Source: Montifringilla adamsi (taxonomy: Eukaryota; Chordata; Aves; Passeriformes; Passeridae). From it: a stretch of 64,000 bases of DNA. The stretch lies in NCBI GenBank assembly GCA_017590115.1, contig JAGGNK010012448.1, positions 2,995,922-3,059,921 on the forward strand, read 5' to 3'. Position 1 is the first letter of the stretch. Each line of letters starts with the position of its first letter. The notes below the pieces were generated by a model. It did no database searches. It saw only the letters and a list, made by a program, of their open reading frames with translations, and was not told the DNA's origin. Made by a program: the position numbers and the translations under genes. This document shows positions 12,097 to 24,016 of the stretch, one piece after another.

Positions 12097-13981
12097 CTTT
12101 GATTAGGCAGCTAAATTGTACTTCCAATGTCAAAAGCAGATAAAAAATTCACAGAAAATAATCAGTGTCCTGAATAATTAGGATGTACAGATGACATCTT
12201 GTACAGTGCTGAATTTTGTCGCCTGAATCTGAAGTGGAGTCGTAAGATTGTTGACTAAACTTTGCCACCAAGCCTGTGCTAATTTGATTCAAGTCAATGT
12301 CTGATATCAACTTGCCAGGGATAACAATGAAATATGCTAATTTTCTTGTAATCTTGTAAGCATATTTCAATTTTCCTTCAAAATAAAATCTCTCTTCTAA
12401 CAGATTGCTATGAAAACTATAAAGTAAATGTTATTAAACAGAGACATACTAATTTAAAGACATTCATTTAAGCTCTTGGTCTGACTTTCTTCTGGAAAGG
12501 CCACAGGAAGCAGATCAGACTCTCTGTCACTCAACCTTCTTCTGATATCACCTCAAGATGTGTTTTGATTTATTACATTTTAAGAGACATACATATACCT
12601 TATTCTCATTTAAAATTGTTTTCTCAGAAGATGTTTATTTTTCTGTACACAGGAAAGGAAAAGTGCAGTCTAGCTTCTTGACTTGGGGAAGACACAGTGT
12701 ACTCACCACCTATATTGAATTTTGCTTTACAAACATAGACTAAGACAATTGTTTAGTTTGGAAAAGACCCAGATCTTTAGGAGACCTGACCTCTGCTACT
12801 CTGCTCTTGAGCGGCACACAGGAAAAATGGGCAAGGCTTGGTAGAACAGTCTAAGGATACAACAGTAAGAAAAAAGTGGTAGACCCTCAGACAGTATGTT
12901 ACAAGCTTAAGTTGGTCTTTCATAAAGAAATAAAAAAATGGCACACTTACTGCTGCACAAGAAGTTATAAATACTAGCAGGGTTGCATGCAGCTGTGCTT
13001 CATTGCTATGCAACTGAGATAATAAAATGGAACTGAATTTATGACCTTTTTTGAGATCAGTAAGCAAAGATTTAATAAAAAAACTAGAAATAAGGAAAAG
13101 TGTTTCTATCAGGACAACTTTTGACAAAAAAATGTCTCTGAGGGATATGACATATTTATTTGAGTAATTTTTTGGTTACCATACTGTACACTTACATGCT
13201 TGAATAAATATAAACAGCATTAGGCAGCATTTACCATCTCTTATGATCATGTTGTGATAACTCTACAAGGATCCTAGCACTAAACTTGCCTGGTGTCAGG
13301 CAAGATTAACCCTGGACCATGCCACCTACAGACAATTCACAAGTAATTTTATTTACTGGCTAATCCATGTTCTTAGCAAAGCATTGTATGCATCTATTGT
13401 GTCACTTTAATATATGTGCATTACTTAACCCACAGAACAGTTTGAATTATGTACTCTGTATCACAGCCATCACATCTTAGACCTGCAGAACCTGGCTGGC
13501 TTAAGTAGTGGATATTTATTGGTTTTGTTCTTCAGAATCTTTAGAATCACTGTTGAGTGCAGGCCATATGCTGTGATATTTCTTTGACTTCCTCATTGAA
13601 GGAGGAGAAGGAGAAAGAAGAGAAGGAGAAGAGATTGGATAATTCCAGTTCTATACATTCAGTTTTCCTTTCAGCCTGACCTGATAAGTAAGGTAGGCTT
13701 AATGGTTTGTTAGTTTTCTTCTTTCCAAAGAAAAGCTCTAATTAGTTTTGGTGTCCACTGAAGCACAATCTAAGCCTGTGCTAAAAACCAAAATCCTGTG
13801 CAAAACTTAGCTAATAAATAGCTTCTTGATTTCAAAACAAAATCATTCCTTTTTTCACTTTTTAGAAAGTCAGACTTCTGGTGGTCAAAAAGACACTGTC
13901 ATATTCTGAGCACTCTTTTTGCCAGACTGTAAGCAGAAGTGTACTGAAAAAAACATAAATCAGCCATTAAAAGTCAAGGGG

Positions 13982-14010
13982 AAAAAAAAAAAAAACCAAA
14001 AAAAAAAAAA
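13982..14010. repeat. Poly(A) run interrupted by CC
   Basis: Fourteen A, two C and thirteen A. No retrocopy could be recognised immediately upstream. Confidence 0.95.
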
Positions 14011-14698
14011 CCAGGCTTGCTCTAGCCCCAGGTTTTTGAGTTGTGTCAGTCACATGCACAGCTATAATAAGTGCCTGCCTATACTCTCTCAGTCTTCCAG
14101 CAGATGCTTTATGAATGCTGTCCTGCCTACTGAGAGGCTTACATTAGTTGCTTCTCTTTGTACATGGTCATTTCACACCTACACAAACAGAGAATGATGG
14201 CTGGACTAAAGTCACCTCTATCTTTGTATTTCTCCTTTACTTCAGCTACATTTACATTAGACTTTCTACTGCCATGCTTATAAACATTCACCTTAGTTTA
14301 CAAGGTGACAAGCTAAACAGGAGTTTAATTTTTAAACAGCTTTCCTTAATTCATTTGGTTTTGATTATGTGAGCTTGCAGTGATAATAAAACACATGGGT
14401 TATCCTAAGATTTGTAAGTATGCAATAGAAGGATTAAACAGGATTGATTTCTGCAGGATGTGTGTACATGAAGTTAAAGTTTGCTGCTCACCAAAGATTA
14501 AGGCTCTGATGAATGATCATGATTGTAATCTTGCTACAGTTCATCTACAAGCCATGTCAAGATAAAGAACAAATGAGAGACAACACCGTAATCCTCCAGG
14601 AATTTGCCATCAAACTGACTACATATTCTTTATGCCACTTTTAGATCTGACATATTATTGACCTGTAGAACTCATTCACTTGTTAACACATGCAAAGA

Positions 14699-14733
14699 AT
14701 TAATAAAAATTAAAATTATTCATTTTTATTAAT
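14699..14733. repeat. 12-bp perfect inverted repeat
   Basis: ATTAATAAAAAT at 14699-14710 is exactly complementary to ATTTTTATTAAT at 14722-14733, with an 11-bp loop. The arms are AT-only, so the structure is weak; no terminator or RNA role is implied. Confidence 0.85.
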
Positions 14734-17700
14734 CCAGTGATATTAAGTGAACACTTCAGGATATTTCTAAAAATGTTTCAGAGGATGATGATGAGGGCAA
14801 CATCTGCATGGACATGTGGAACATTCTTCAGACTTCTCTGCCTAAACAGATCACTGCCTAAGATCAGGTGAAATATATATATCACTCAATTGAGAGATGT
14901 GTTATTCAAGAGAAAAAGTTGCATATGTTGAGCCCTGTATTTTTTTGTGTTTCCCAAGTGCCTCCAGACTGGGTTATGGTGAGAGATTTATGCTAGAAAA
15001 GAATGCATTATCTGTTTAAAAATCTATCTGGCAAAGCAGTTGTTGAAGAGTGATCCTTTCTGATGAAGCTATGAAATTGACTCCTAAACCCCATAGCAGG
15101 GACGTACACTGAAGTGCTATAGGAGGGTTGCATAAAATGCATAACAGTAATTGCTGTGTATCCAAGAATGACTGTTAAAAAGTACTTGGAAGTAATTTTC
15201 TTGCAGCATTATGAAGATGGCAGCAGAGAGGCTGAAATCACAAAAACTATTCTCAAGCTTTTTCAGCTCTATGAAGTACAGCAACTAACTTGTATTTTCC
15301 CTAATCTTCGGAAAAGTTAGGAAATATAAACCTTAATAGTTTGACATTTAGTACAAAAAATATATATGATGTGCTTTTATAAGTACTGTCTGCTCCCAAA
15401 GTCATGAATTTAAAAGCTATAATACTAAGTTCAGTCCATGAATAGCTATGGTTTAAGACTAAGCCCAGGATATGATGATTCTGAGTCATCTGTAAGACTA
15501 AATTATTAAGGACTTGCTTTGTGCTCTGGGCAAAGATATAAGAACTGAATAAAACATTTGCACTTCCACACTATAAAGAATTGCAAGGCTCATGTTCTGT
15601 AGAAAGGTCTATTTGCCAGTTGAAAAACAGGAAGAAAGAGAAGTGTGGGTGACAGCAATAAATAAGACTGAGGACTTTTTTAATAATTCTTCAGGTAAGG
15701 GAGAGGTGATTTTTCTGCCAAGTCTTGCTATCAGAAAGTGTTGCTGCCAACAACATAAACTCAGAGTAAATCCCCATTATATTGGGATTATGCTCCCAAC
15801 ACATAAATAAATAATTTATTAGAATAAATCCCATTGCGTAAGGATCATGACAGGAGTGTATAGGACCGTGTCTACCATATAGTGCCTGATCCCTTTAAGA
15901 TTAATGTTAGTGGTCATCTTCAGCAGGTTGCACATTATGATGTAATCCACATGTTTTTTTCCCCAGATTTTGGATGTCCTGTGGGACAATCTATCAATAT
16001 AAAGACAATTGAACAGTAGCAAGCATATTCTTTGGTGTCAAAAGGGTTCAAACACATGTAAGTGTTTTAAGGAAAAAAATCCTCTCAGTGGTAGCCATAC
16101 CCTGAAAGTGAAAAGAATCCCTGCCATATTACTGAAAACCAATATATTGGGGGAGGAACTGGCTGTCAGAAATGGAAGCCAAATTTATTTCCATTTTTTC
16201 TCCAATCTAATTACTGTCTTCAAACACATTCTGAAAACCTAAGACTATACATCCTTAAGCACCTTATGTGCAAATACACATGTCTGTAGCACTATTCAGT
16301 CTGGTTTTTTCCATATGTCATTCTTTAATACAAAAAGAAATATTGCACTGAAAATTTAGATAATTTACCACTTTTGAAATCTCTTTTTATCGTAATCTCA
16401 GGAACAGACATAACATGACATAATTAATTATTGTATATTGCCGGAAATTTGTACTAAGCACAGAGTTATGGCTGAGATATACATTTGACAGGTAAACTGT
16501 GTAGAATCTGAAACCAAAGGAACATGGAATATATGTTCAATACATGAAGAACAAGACCTTACTCCTATTGAAATGGTTATGATTTTTACCATTGACTTCT
16601 GAAAATTATAGAGATAGAAAATTGAAAGTGTCTCATGTCTGGTGTGAAAGAAGAGCTCAAGTAGCAGTCAGCCTTCATAAGGGCCATGCTGTAGGAAAAC
16701 ATTGCCAGGTCAGCCAAAAAGCAAGGAAGTCTAGGGAAATGAGGAGTGGAAATAGCAAACCACTATTGTTTCCATGGAACAGTCCATGGAAATAGATCTA
16801 GCTTACAGACTGGATTGCTATTTCTATCTTCAAATATTCTCAAGAAAGGTAAAAGCCTATTGAAATGAGGAAATTATGAATCTATGGAAATGTGTTGACC
16901 TTTGGATTTTTGAAAACATGGGGGAAGAGCAGGAATAATGCAATCAGAATCTCTGTAAATGTTTCCACATCTGTAAGTTTGAAAGGACCACATATGCTTG
17001 CAAAACCACCATGTCCTGCCTTGAACGTTCACTGGATTAATGAACCCATAAATGGTCCAAGAGTCTTGGAAGAGCTTTGGAAGTAAGCTTAGTTTCATTA
17101 ATGTTTTTCTGCTACACTTACAGTAGCTGTGACCACTAAATGTGCATGTGAGAGATCCACTGAGAAAAGTGAAATATTGCAACACAAAAAATAAATTAGA
17201 GGAATCAGAACAATAATAATAATAAACCTATTTAATTTTTATCTTTCTAGTATCTTTTTTTCCTTCTTTTTCCCCCTAAAAATCATTACTTTGTAGGCAG
17301 GTACCAGCTGTTTCAATACGAGTAGGTTTTGCTACTGAAAACAAAAAAAAGATGGCTTCTCAAAAACCAAGACTTGTGTATTAATTTTGCTCTCAGGAAA
17401 ATATTCTAGCTCCTCCATGAAAGAATACTGATATGACAGCAAAAAAAGACCCTTCACCCATAGCTGATCTTCCTTCTTTTAAAGCTTAGTTCAAGGGGCA
17501 AGAACAATGAGGGTCAGCCATCACCAAGAGGACCTGTTTCTCTAACTAAATTCCCACAATCTTTCTAGCCTAAACCAAATCAACTCACACACCAGAGTTT
17601 AATCCAGTCAAGTAGCTCACTTCATAATAAATTTAGTGATTAGCTGGAGGATTAGAATAATATATAGAATTGTATTAAAAGCTTTTGCTAAAATCCAGGT

Positions 17701-17877
17701 AAAATATGTCCATAGCTTTTTCTCTGAAAAGCCTTTCAGATAACTCTAACAGTCCTGTCAGAGATGTTAAGCGTGGCCACATTGTCTGAGCTCAAGCTGA
17801 TTTATGTTTAAAGAAATCAAATATCTCATATGGGGCTCTCTGTGTTGCCTTTCTCATGCCTTCTTCTCTCTCGCTCC

Positions 17878-17902
17878 TTTTTTTTTTTTTTTTTTTTTTT
17901 TT
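17878..17902. repeat. Poly(T) run, 25 bp
   Basis: Twenty-five T preceded by about 30 bp of pyrimidine-rich sequence. No retroelement recognised next to it. Confidence 0.95.
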
Positions 17903-18084
17903 GATGGCTGACATAAAAGTTACTTAAGATTTCAAATAATTAAAACATACAGAAAAATAAAAATATCGTAGGAAAGGGTGATTTATATTAGACTCAGAAA
18001 GATCACAACTCATCAACTTTAGCAAATGTTATCACATTTATTCTCTGGTATTGTAGGATAACACTGTACATGTATTATCAATCC
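17903..18084. other. Unassigned AT-rich sequence
   Basis: Nothing recognised between the poly(T) run and the following candidate element. Confidence 0.45.
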
Positions 18085-18260
18085 TTTTCAATCACACACT
18101 CCATTGACAGGCGCATTAACAGTGCTGTCTGCACAGGTGGAATAAAACACATAGCTAGATGTTCTTCCTGGGCCCTCAACTGGATTAAATTAACACAGAT
18201 GTTACAGATTCTCAATAGCTGACAACTTTGGCCTCTGCTTTACTCATTAATAAAGCTATT
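18085..18260. other. Candidate conserved noncoding element
   Basis: Non-repetitive stretch with a TALE/MEIS-type TGACAG at 18105-18110, an E-box CAGGTG at 18134-18139 and several ATTAA words. Texture suggests constrained noncoding DNA, but this is inference only. Confidence 0.22.
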
Positions 18261-21200
18261 GAAATGAAATTATGAGATACGTGAAGTAGCTGTACATTTC
18301 AAATTTTATTCTAGTTTTTATAGTTGTCAGCGTTAGCTTCTTTCTTGCAAGGAAAACCAACAAGTCATTATTAATCTTTAAAACTTTCAGATCTTTGACC
18401 TTTTCATTTTTTCTGTGTATTGTTTCTTTGAAATGTACACAGAGAAATTCAGAAGGTGAGCAGGGATAATCTCCAAATCTAATGACAAACTTTAACAGCT
18501 TGTGGTTGTTTGGCAGAGATGCTGCCTCTGACTCTACTGTCACATATCCATGCATTACTCATAGCTGTGGCAAGATTCAGATTTATTTTACTAGCCAGAT
18601 GCTGTTTTTCTCCCTCATGCACTATTAGTTCATTGAAGGAACAAGCAGAGAAAGTTTTGGCCCTAATTCTTACCTTTCTTTAGAATATAAAAGACCAAAT
18701 AATTTTAACATCTGTAAAACTGCTTGATTCATACTCATTACTCAGTATGACCTAGTTTATAACTGAAATCACTCATTATTAGGAGACTATGCCTTTTACA
18801 ACCCTTTCCAATTTCTTATGCCATCTCATCTTGTTCCCTTTTCTGAACAAGTTATCTCTGCCTAACTAACTCCTTTACTATATTCAATTTCAGGCAATAA
18901 TGATTATTCCCTTATGCTCCTTCTATTGTTCTGGAAATATTCCAGTTTTAGTAATTGCATTCTGTTGACATAAAATCCCTTCTGCAGCTTCAGTTGGATA
19001 CCATATTCTCCTTTACTTCCTGTTCTAAAGTGCCATGTCTTGTTGCTGTGCAGTTCTAAACAGCTGCTCTGTTCTGCTCCACTGCCTTCTGCATTTAAGC
19101 GATTTGTGCAGTCACACGTTCATGTGCACGTACACAGACACACTGATTTGGAAAAGGAAATCAAGAATGCTTTAGCTGCAATTGCTATGCAGGTTGCTGT
19201 AAAAACAGAGGATTGTAGTTACTTGACACTGCCTTGTTTCTGTCCCTGTGAAACTTTACGTAATGTATTTGAATATTTTCCTGCATTCTTTGAATAAGTT
19301 ATCCCAGCAACAGTTATTTTCTTTTCCATGCTTCTCAAATCCAAATATAAATACCTTAGCTTTTTTCTTTACCTGACATCCCTTATGCAGTTTTTAAACA
19401 GTATTGCTTTTTCACTAAACATGTCTTCTTTTTCACTCTGTAAGGTAATCTTTTAATTAAATCCTGGGTAGGTTTTGTTTAGTTTGGGTTTTTTCCGATC
19501 AATTCCCTTACTATGTTGTGCCTTTTGAAGTTCCTCTCTGCTGATGTCATCACACAAATCTCTCTGTATACTTTTTACTACTTTTACAGAACTCTATACT
19601 GCTGTTTTAGAGTGATTTATCTTGCTTCAGTGTTGCTTGCTTTTTGCTATTAACCCTACTATACATATAATTTCTGTCTGTGCAGAACTTAATTCACTGT
19701 CATACATTTCTGGGTGACATCTAACTTATCTGACTGCCAAGAGCAGTCAGATGTACTGATTTTTGCAATTTTATATTCAGGTTGTAGATTCAGTTTTGCT
19801 TCACTCTAGTTTGCATTTTTTTTTTTTTTTTCACATCTAACTTTGGGGTTTCCTATGATTAAAACAGAAAAATAAGAAGTGTTCTCATAATTTGATGTTC
19901 ACACACCCTCCTCCATCTGATGTGGTCTGAATATCCACCTTCCTCAGCCATTCAGAGAAACAGGCATTGGAATATTTTCATCAGTGGAACATATAGAACA
20001 GCTATTTTCTTTAGCATCTGTGTTTTATATTAACCCTTATCTCACTAAATTCTGCCAGATGTCTTTCAGTATTGAGGTCATGAAGTTAAATGGCTCAAGG
20101 TTTTGTAATGTTTGTGTGACTCTTGTAAAACTGATTACTTAAAGATCACTGATGGTTATACTGAAGTAAGAGAGGCTTAGGAAATTAGTGCATATTTTTG
20201 ACATATCTCACTGCTAGGATTCAAGAGGCAGATATGACTGATTGATGATCAGAAAACAATTTATTGAGCCCAACTTGGCGTTCATATAGGACCTCTTAAC
20301 ACTACAGTCATCCAATGACCTTAAACATTGCCTTATATGGTAACATGCTATTCTTCTTGCTTAACCAATACCATCGCAGTTCACCACATGTGGACATCCC
20401 CACCTTTCCTTTACCTGAGGTACTGTTTGCTTTACTCTGCCCTGGTCGTCTGCTAATGCGTCCTGCTCCTTTTTCCCTGTGTGTTTCATCTTACATCCTG
20501 TAAACTTTAATCTGCTATCCTTCTAATGCTTAAATTTGAGACTAAAATTTCAAATGAGAGAAAAAAAGAAGTAAATAAGAAGAAAGGTAAAAGTAGAACT
20601 CATCAATCTGCTTGAGAAGGACTTTTGTGTTTTAGAAAAGACACAGTTAATGAATTACTTGCAATCAGATCCTTGTTTTTCCTGCTGTGATAAATATTTA
20701 TATTTCTACAAAATTCACATGAATAATTTCCAGTTTGTTAAGTGATTCAAGGGAACACTCTAATATGACTAATTCTTAGTTGTGATATTTCTGGTTGTGT
20801 AAAGATTGTAATATTTTTTGTACTGCCTCAATATAGTAAACAGTAAAACAGTGAACAACAAATAATTAGCATTTTCATTCATGCACACATATTTTCTCAT
20901 TCAGATGATTAACAGTCATTCCGAAAACATTTGCTTAATGCATCTGCCTAACTTGAAGGAGACGTTTTAAGTTTTCTGTCTTCTTTTTAGATTAGACATA
21001 TGTGTTTAGTCAATACAATAGCAGGTCCAGAAACTCACAAGGCAGCACACAGTGAAAGGAAAAAGTACTGACCCAATAAATATCAAGCATTTTTAAACTG
21101 AATGAAGATAATTAGAAAAACATTTTTAAAGTGTCAACAAACTTTTTTGGCTGCGTTGAGAAAAGGGTGAAGAAAAGAAAAAGGAAAAATATTACGATAT

Positions 21201-23502
21201 GATTATACTAAGTGACCAGATAGTGTTCTGTCTGGTTCCCCTTCTTCCAATAGGAAGTAGCAGAAACACAAAAAGTGCAGAGAAGTGCAACAAATTTGAC
21301 TAGAGCAAAAAGAACAATATTAATAGGTAACTTAACAGACTGTAGCATTTGGACTGCATTCAAGCCCCCAAACAGCTGCATTTTAGAGAAGTGACACTGT
21401 TCCTACATAAAGCACATAAGCTGAAAGATAGAAGACTAGGTGTGTGCTACTATGTCCATTATTAAACAAAATTATTGGGTTCCATACTCAGCTGCTCTTC
21501 TGTTTGTCCACAGCAAGCAAGTTAGGAACCGATTGCTCTTTTAACAGCAAGGATGGTCCTTCTTTGGCATGACGGAAGGGATGATTATTTGTCTAATTTC
21601 TTAAGTGAACTCCCCCATATATAACACTGGGTAGCACAGACATCAGGCTATCCTTCCTTCACAGTTTGGAAATTGAATTTTTGACCTATCTTGTACTGTA
21701 TCACTATAATTCCAAGCTGGCACTCTGCTGAGATTTCCAATCATGTGAATTTTTGCCAAGAAACACTACGTTTTTGATGGGCTAGAAAAAAGTGCACTAG
21801 GACTTAGACCACAGTGACTTGTAAAAGACATCTACCTACTTTTTTACTCAGGTTTTTCACTTCTAATAAAGAGAGTGGCATGGTGATATTATCACACTGC
21901 AGATATCCCCAGCTGCGGCATCGATCCAGTTAGGGTTCTGCACTTAGCTAATGTATGTACAGCTATGTATTTTTTGTTAATTACTTTCCTCAGAGATATC
22001 CAATTTTCAAAATGCACTTTTAGCTCATTAGAGATCCAATCAGCATTCAAATCAAGTATTGACTCAGCAGATTTTTAGGGAACTGCAATAATTATTTTAA
22101 TCTTTCAGAAACAAGAAGCTACTAACAGTTTGGAGGGGGGCAGGTGATTGTGTTTGTGTATATCAAGGGAGCTGTGCTCTGTTTCAAATATTGTTTAGCA
22201 ATGCAGCAATGAGACTATGAAACTATACGTCTTCAGCAGGCTATACTTTTGAATGCAGAACAGTGGTAGACAAAATGTTAATTATTTTTATCTCAAAAAA
22301 TATTTTAAAAAAGGAAATTTTTTTCATCTCAAGAGTAGACATTGTTTCATATTCAGCTCAAGACAGTATAATTTTTTTTTCCTTGCACCACTTCTTATGC
22401 AAAAAAAAAAAAAGAAATTAAAAAAATCAAGAGATAACTGATGTAAAGAAAATGAAACTTGGGGAAATTGGAATAAAAAATAAATACAGTATATTCTTGC
22501 ATTTGTAAGATTTTTTCTCTACGGACGCAGACATAGGGTCACATGTGCTATGCAACTACAATAGACATGGACAGAACTTTTGAGTTTTGGAAGGGTAGCG
22601 TATGAAAGCTTCTATCCTACTAAATAGAATCAACCTGCTATTTATTTTTGAAACAAATCAACCCCCCCCCCCCCAAACAAAAAAAAAAAAAATTTCTCTG
22701 ACTCTGCTTTCTTATACATCAAATGTTTTCAGCAGTATTGCAAAATTGCAAAGTCTGAGGTTTGCCTACTGTTAATAAGGTGTTCAATGAGAATTCACTC
22801 AATCAAAAAGCAATATCATTGAATAAAATCACGTTTAAAAGAAATAGTCCAAAAAGCTAAAACCCCCTTCTACCCATTTCCATTCAGTTATACATTAGCG
22901 ATAAAATATCTCCTAGCTGGCTGTCATTCTGTTCTCTTTTTTTGACAAAAAAATGAGAGGTGCTTGTTGTGCTTCTTTTTGATGATATTGAGCTGTACAT
23001 CATCATATTCCAGGAGGAGAGGTTAAGGACATAGAAGAGAACCTTTGCATAGTAGGCATCTTTACCTGACCCTTGCTAGTTCGTTGCAGAACAGCAGGAA
23101 CAAAAACAAAGCTGGCAACCTGTGATCTTCTGCCAAGAAAAGCAAATAGTCTTCCTCCCTGACTGTGACCTTGCTATCCTGAAAAACTCTAAAAAAAAAA
23201 AAAAAGTTGTGGTCACTCAGCAAAGAGCTTACAGCTGGACACGACAGAGCTTTGCATTTGTGGGATGGTCGACTTCAGCAATGTTCAAAGACATAAGAAA
23301 ATAATACAGATCTAGCAACCTTTTAATGCTAGAACTCAAGTGTAATTCTTGGTCTAACCAGTAAAAATAATGCAAAGTTTCTCTTATTTTTGAGGAAATG
23401 AAGGTTAGTTTGCATAGCTACACACACAATTCTTTGATATAAGGAGCTACCAAATTATGTAGTTAACAAATCATTATTTGGTTCTGCTGTAGCAGTCTGT
23501 AC
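18261..23502. other. Unassigned AT-rich intergenic sequence
   Basis: About 5.2 kb without gene, RNA or recognised transposon. Contains T runs near 19815-19832, poly(A) around 22400-22412 and 23191-23205, and a C13/A15 pair at 22662-22693. Frames are short and without known domains. Confidence 0.5.
22662..22693. repeat. Poly(C) followed by poly(A)
   Basis: Thirteen C, AAAC, then fifteen A. Two adjoining homopolymers are prone to length error in sequencing. Confidence 0.95.
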
Positions 23503-24016
23503 ATAGAACAATAGAATGGTTTGGATTGGAAGGGACCTTTAAAGGTCATCTGATTCAAACCCCATTGTGAACAGCAGGGACATCTTCAACTAGGTCAAGT
23601 TTGCTCAGAGTCCCATCCAACCTGACCATAAAATTATCCAGGGATGGGAAATGTCCACCTTTTTGGACAACCTGTTTCACTCTTTCACCATTCTGTTGTA
23701 AAAAAATCCTCTGTTATTAATGTAGTCTGGATCTAGCCTCTTTTAGTTTAAACCCACTACCTTTGTCCTATTTACTACAGGTCCTGCTGAAAGAAGGATG
23801 GATGTCCCGGTCTCTCTTTTAAGCCCTTGAAGTACTGAAAGGCTGCAAGATTGTCTTTCAAGAGCCTTCTGTTCCTCGGTCTGAATAACCCCAACTCTCT
23901 CAGTTGTTCCATCACTTTGATCTTTTCTGTGGCCCTCCTCTGGAGCACTTCCAACTGTTCCATGTCGCTGAGGGCTCCAGAGCAAGATAGAGTACTCCAG
24001 GTGGGTTCCTTGCACC
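23503..24016 (-). mobile_element. CR1: Old CR1 LINE 3' fragment, minus orientation
   Basis: On the minus strand this reads from the ORF2 C-terminal region (cccacctggagtactct, 'gaggagggccacagaaaag', 'gagagagttggggttattc') through 'aggttggatgggactctgag' to 'aggtcccttccaatccaaac' and the tail cattctattgttcta. It is more diverged than the other copies, with several frameshifts and a gap after 'ctttcagtacttcaag'. The minus-strand frames at 23743-24114 and 23775-24095 are pieces of its former ORF2. It is truncated at the 5' side near 24016. Confidence 0.93.

Larger units (their letters stand above)
12097..17877. other. Unassigned AT-rich intergenic sequence
   Basis: Nearly 5.8 kb without a recognised gene, RNA or transposon. 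It holds a short GGAGAA-type purine stretch at about 13602-13637, an A14-CC-A13 run at 13982-14010 and a 12-bp inverted repeat at 14699-14733. Open frames up to 116 codons have no family resemblance. Confidence 0.5.

Noticed and set aside
13602..13637. GGAGAA-rich purine stretch as a splicing-enhancer cluster
   Set aside because: No exon is present, so the motif has no context.
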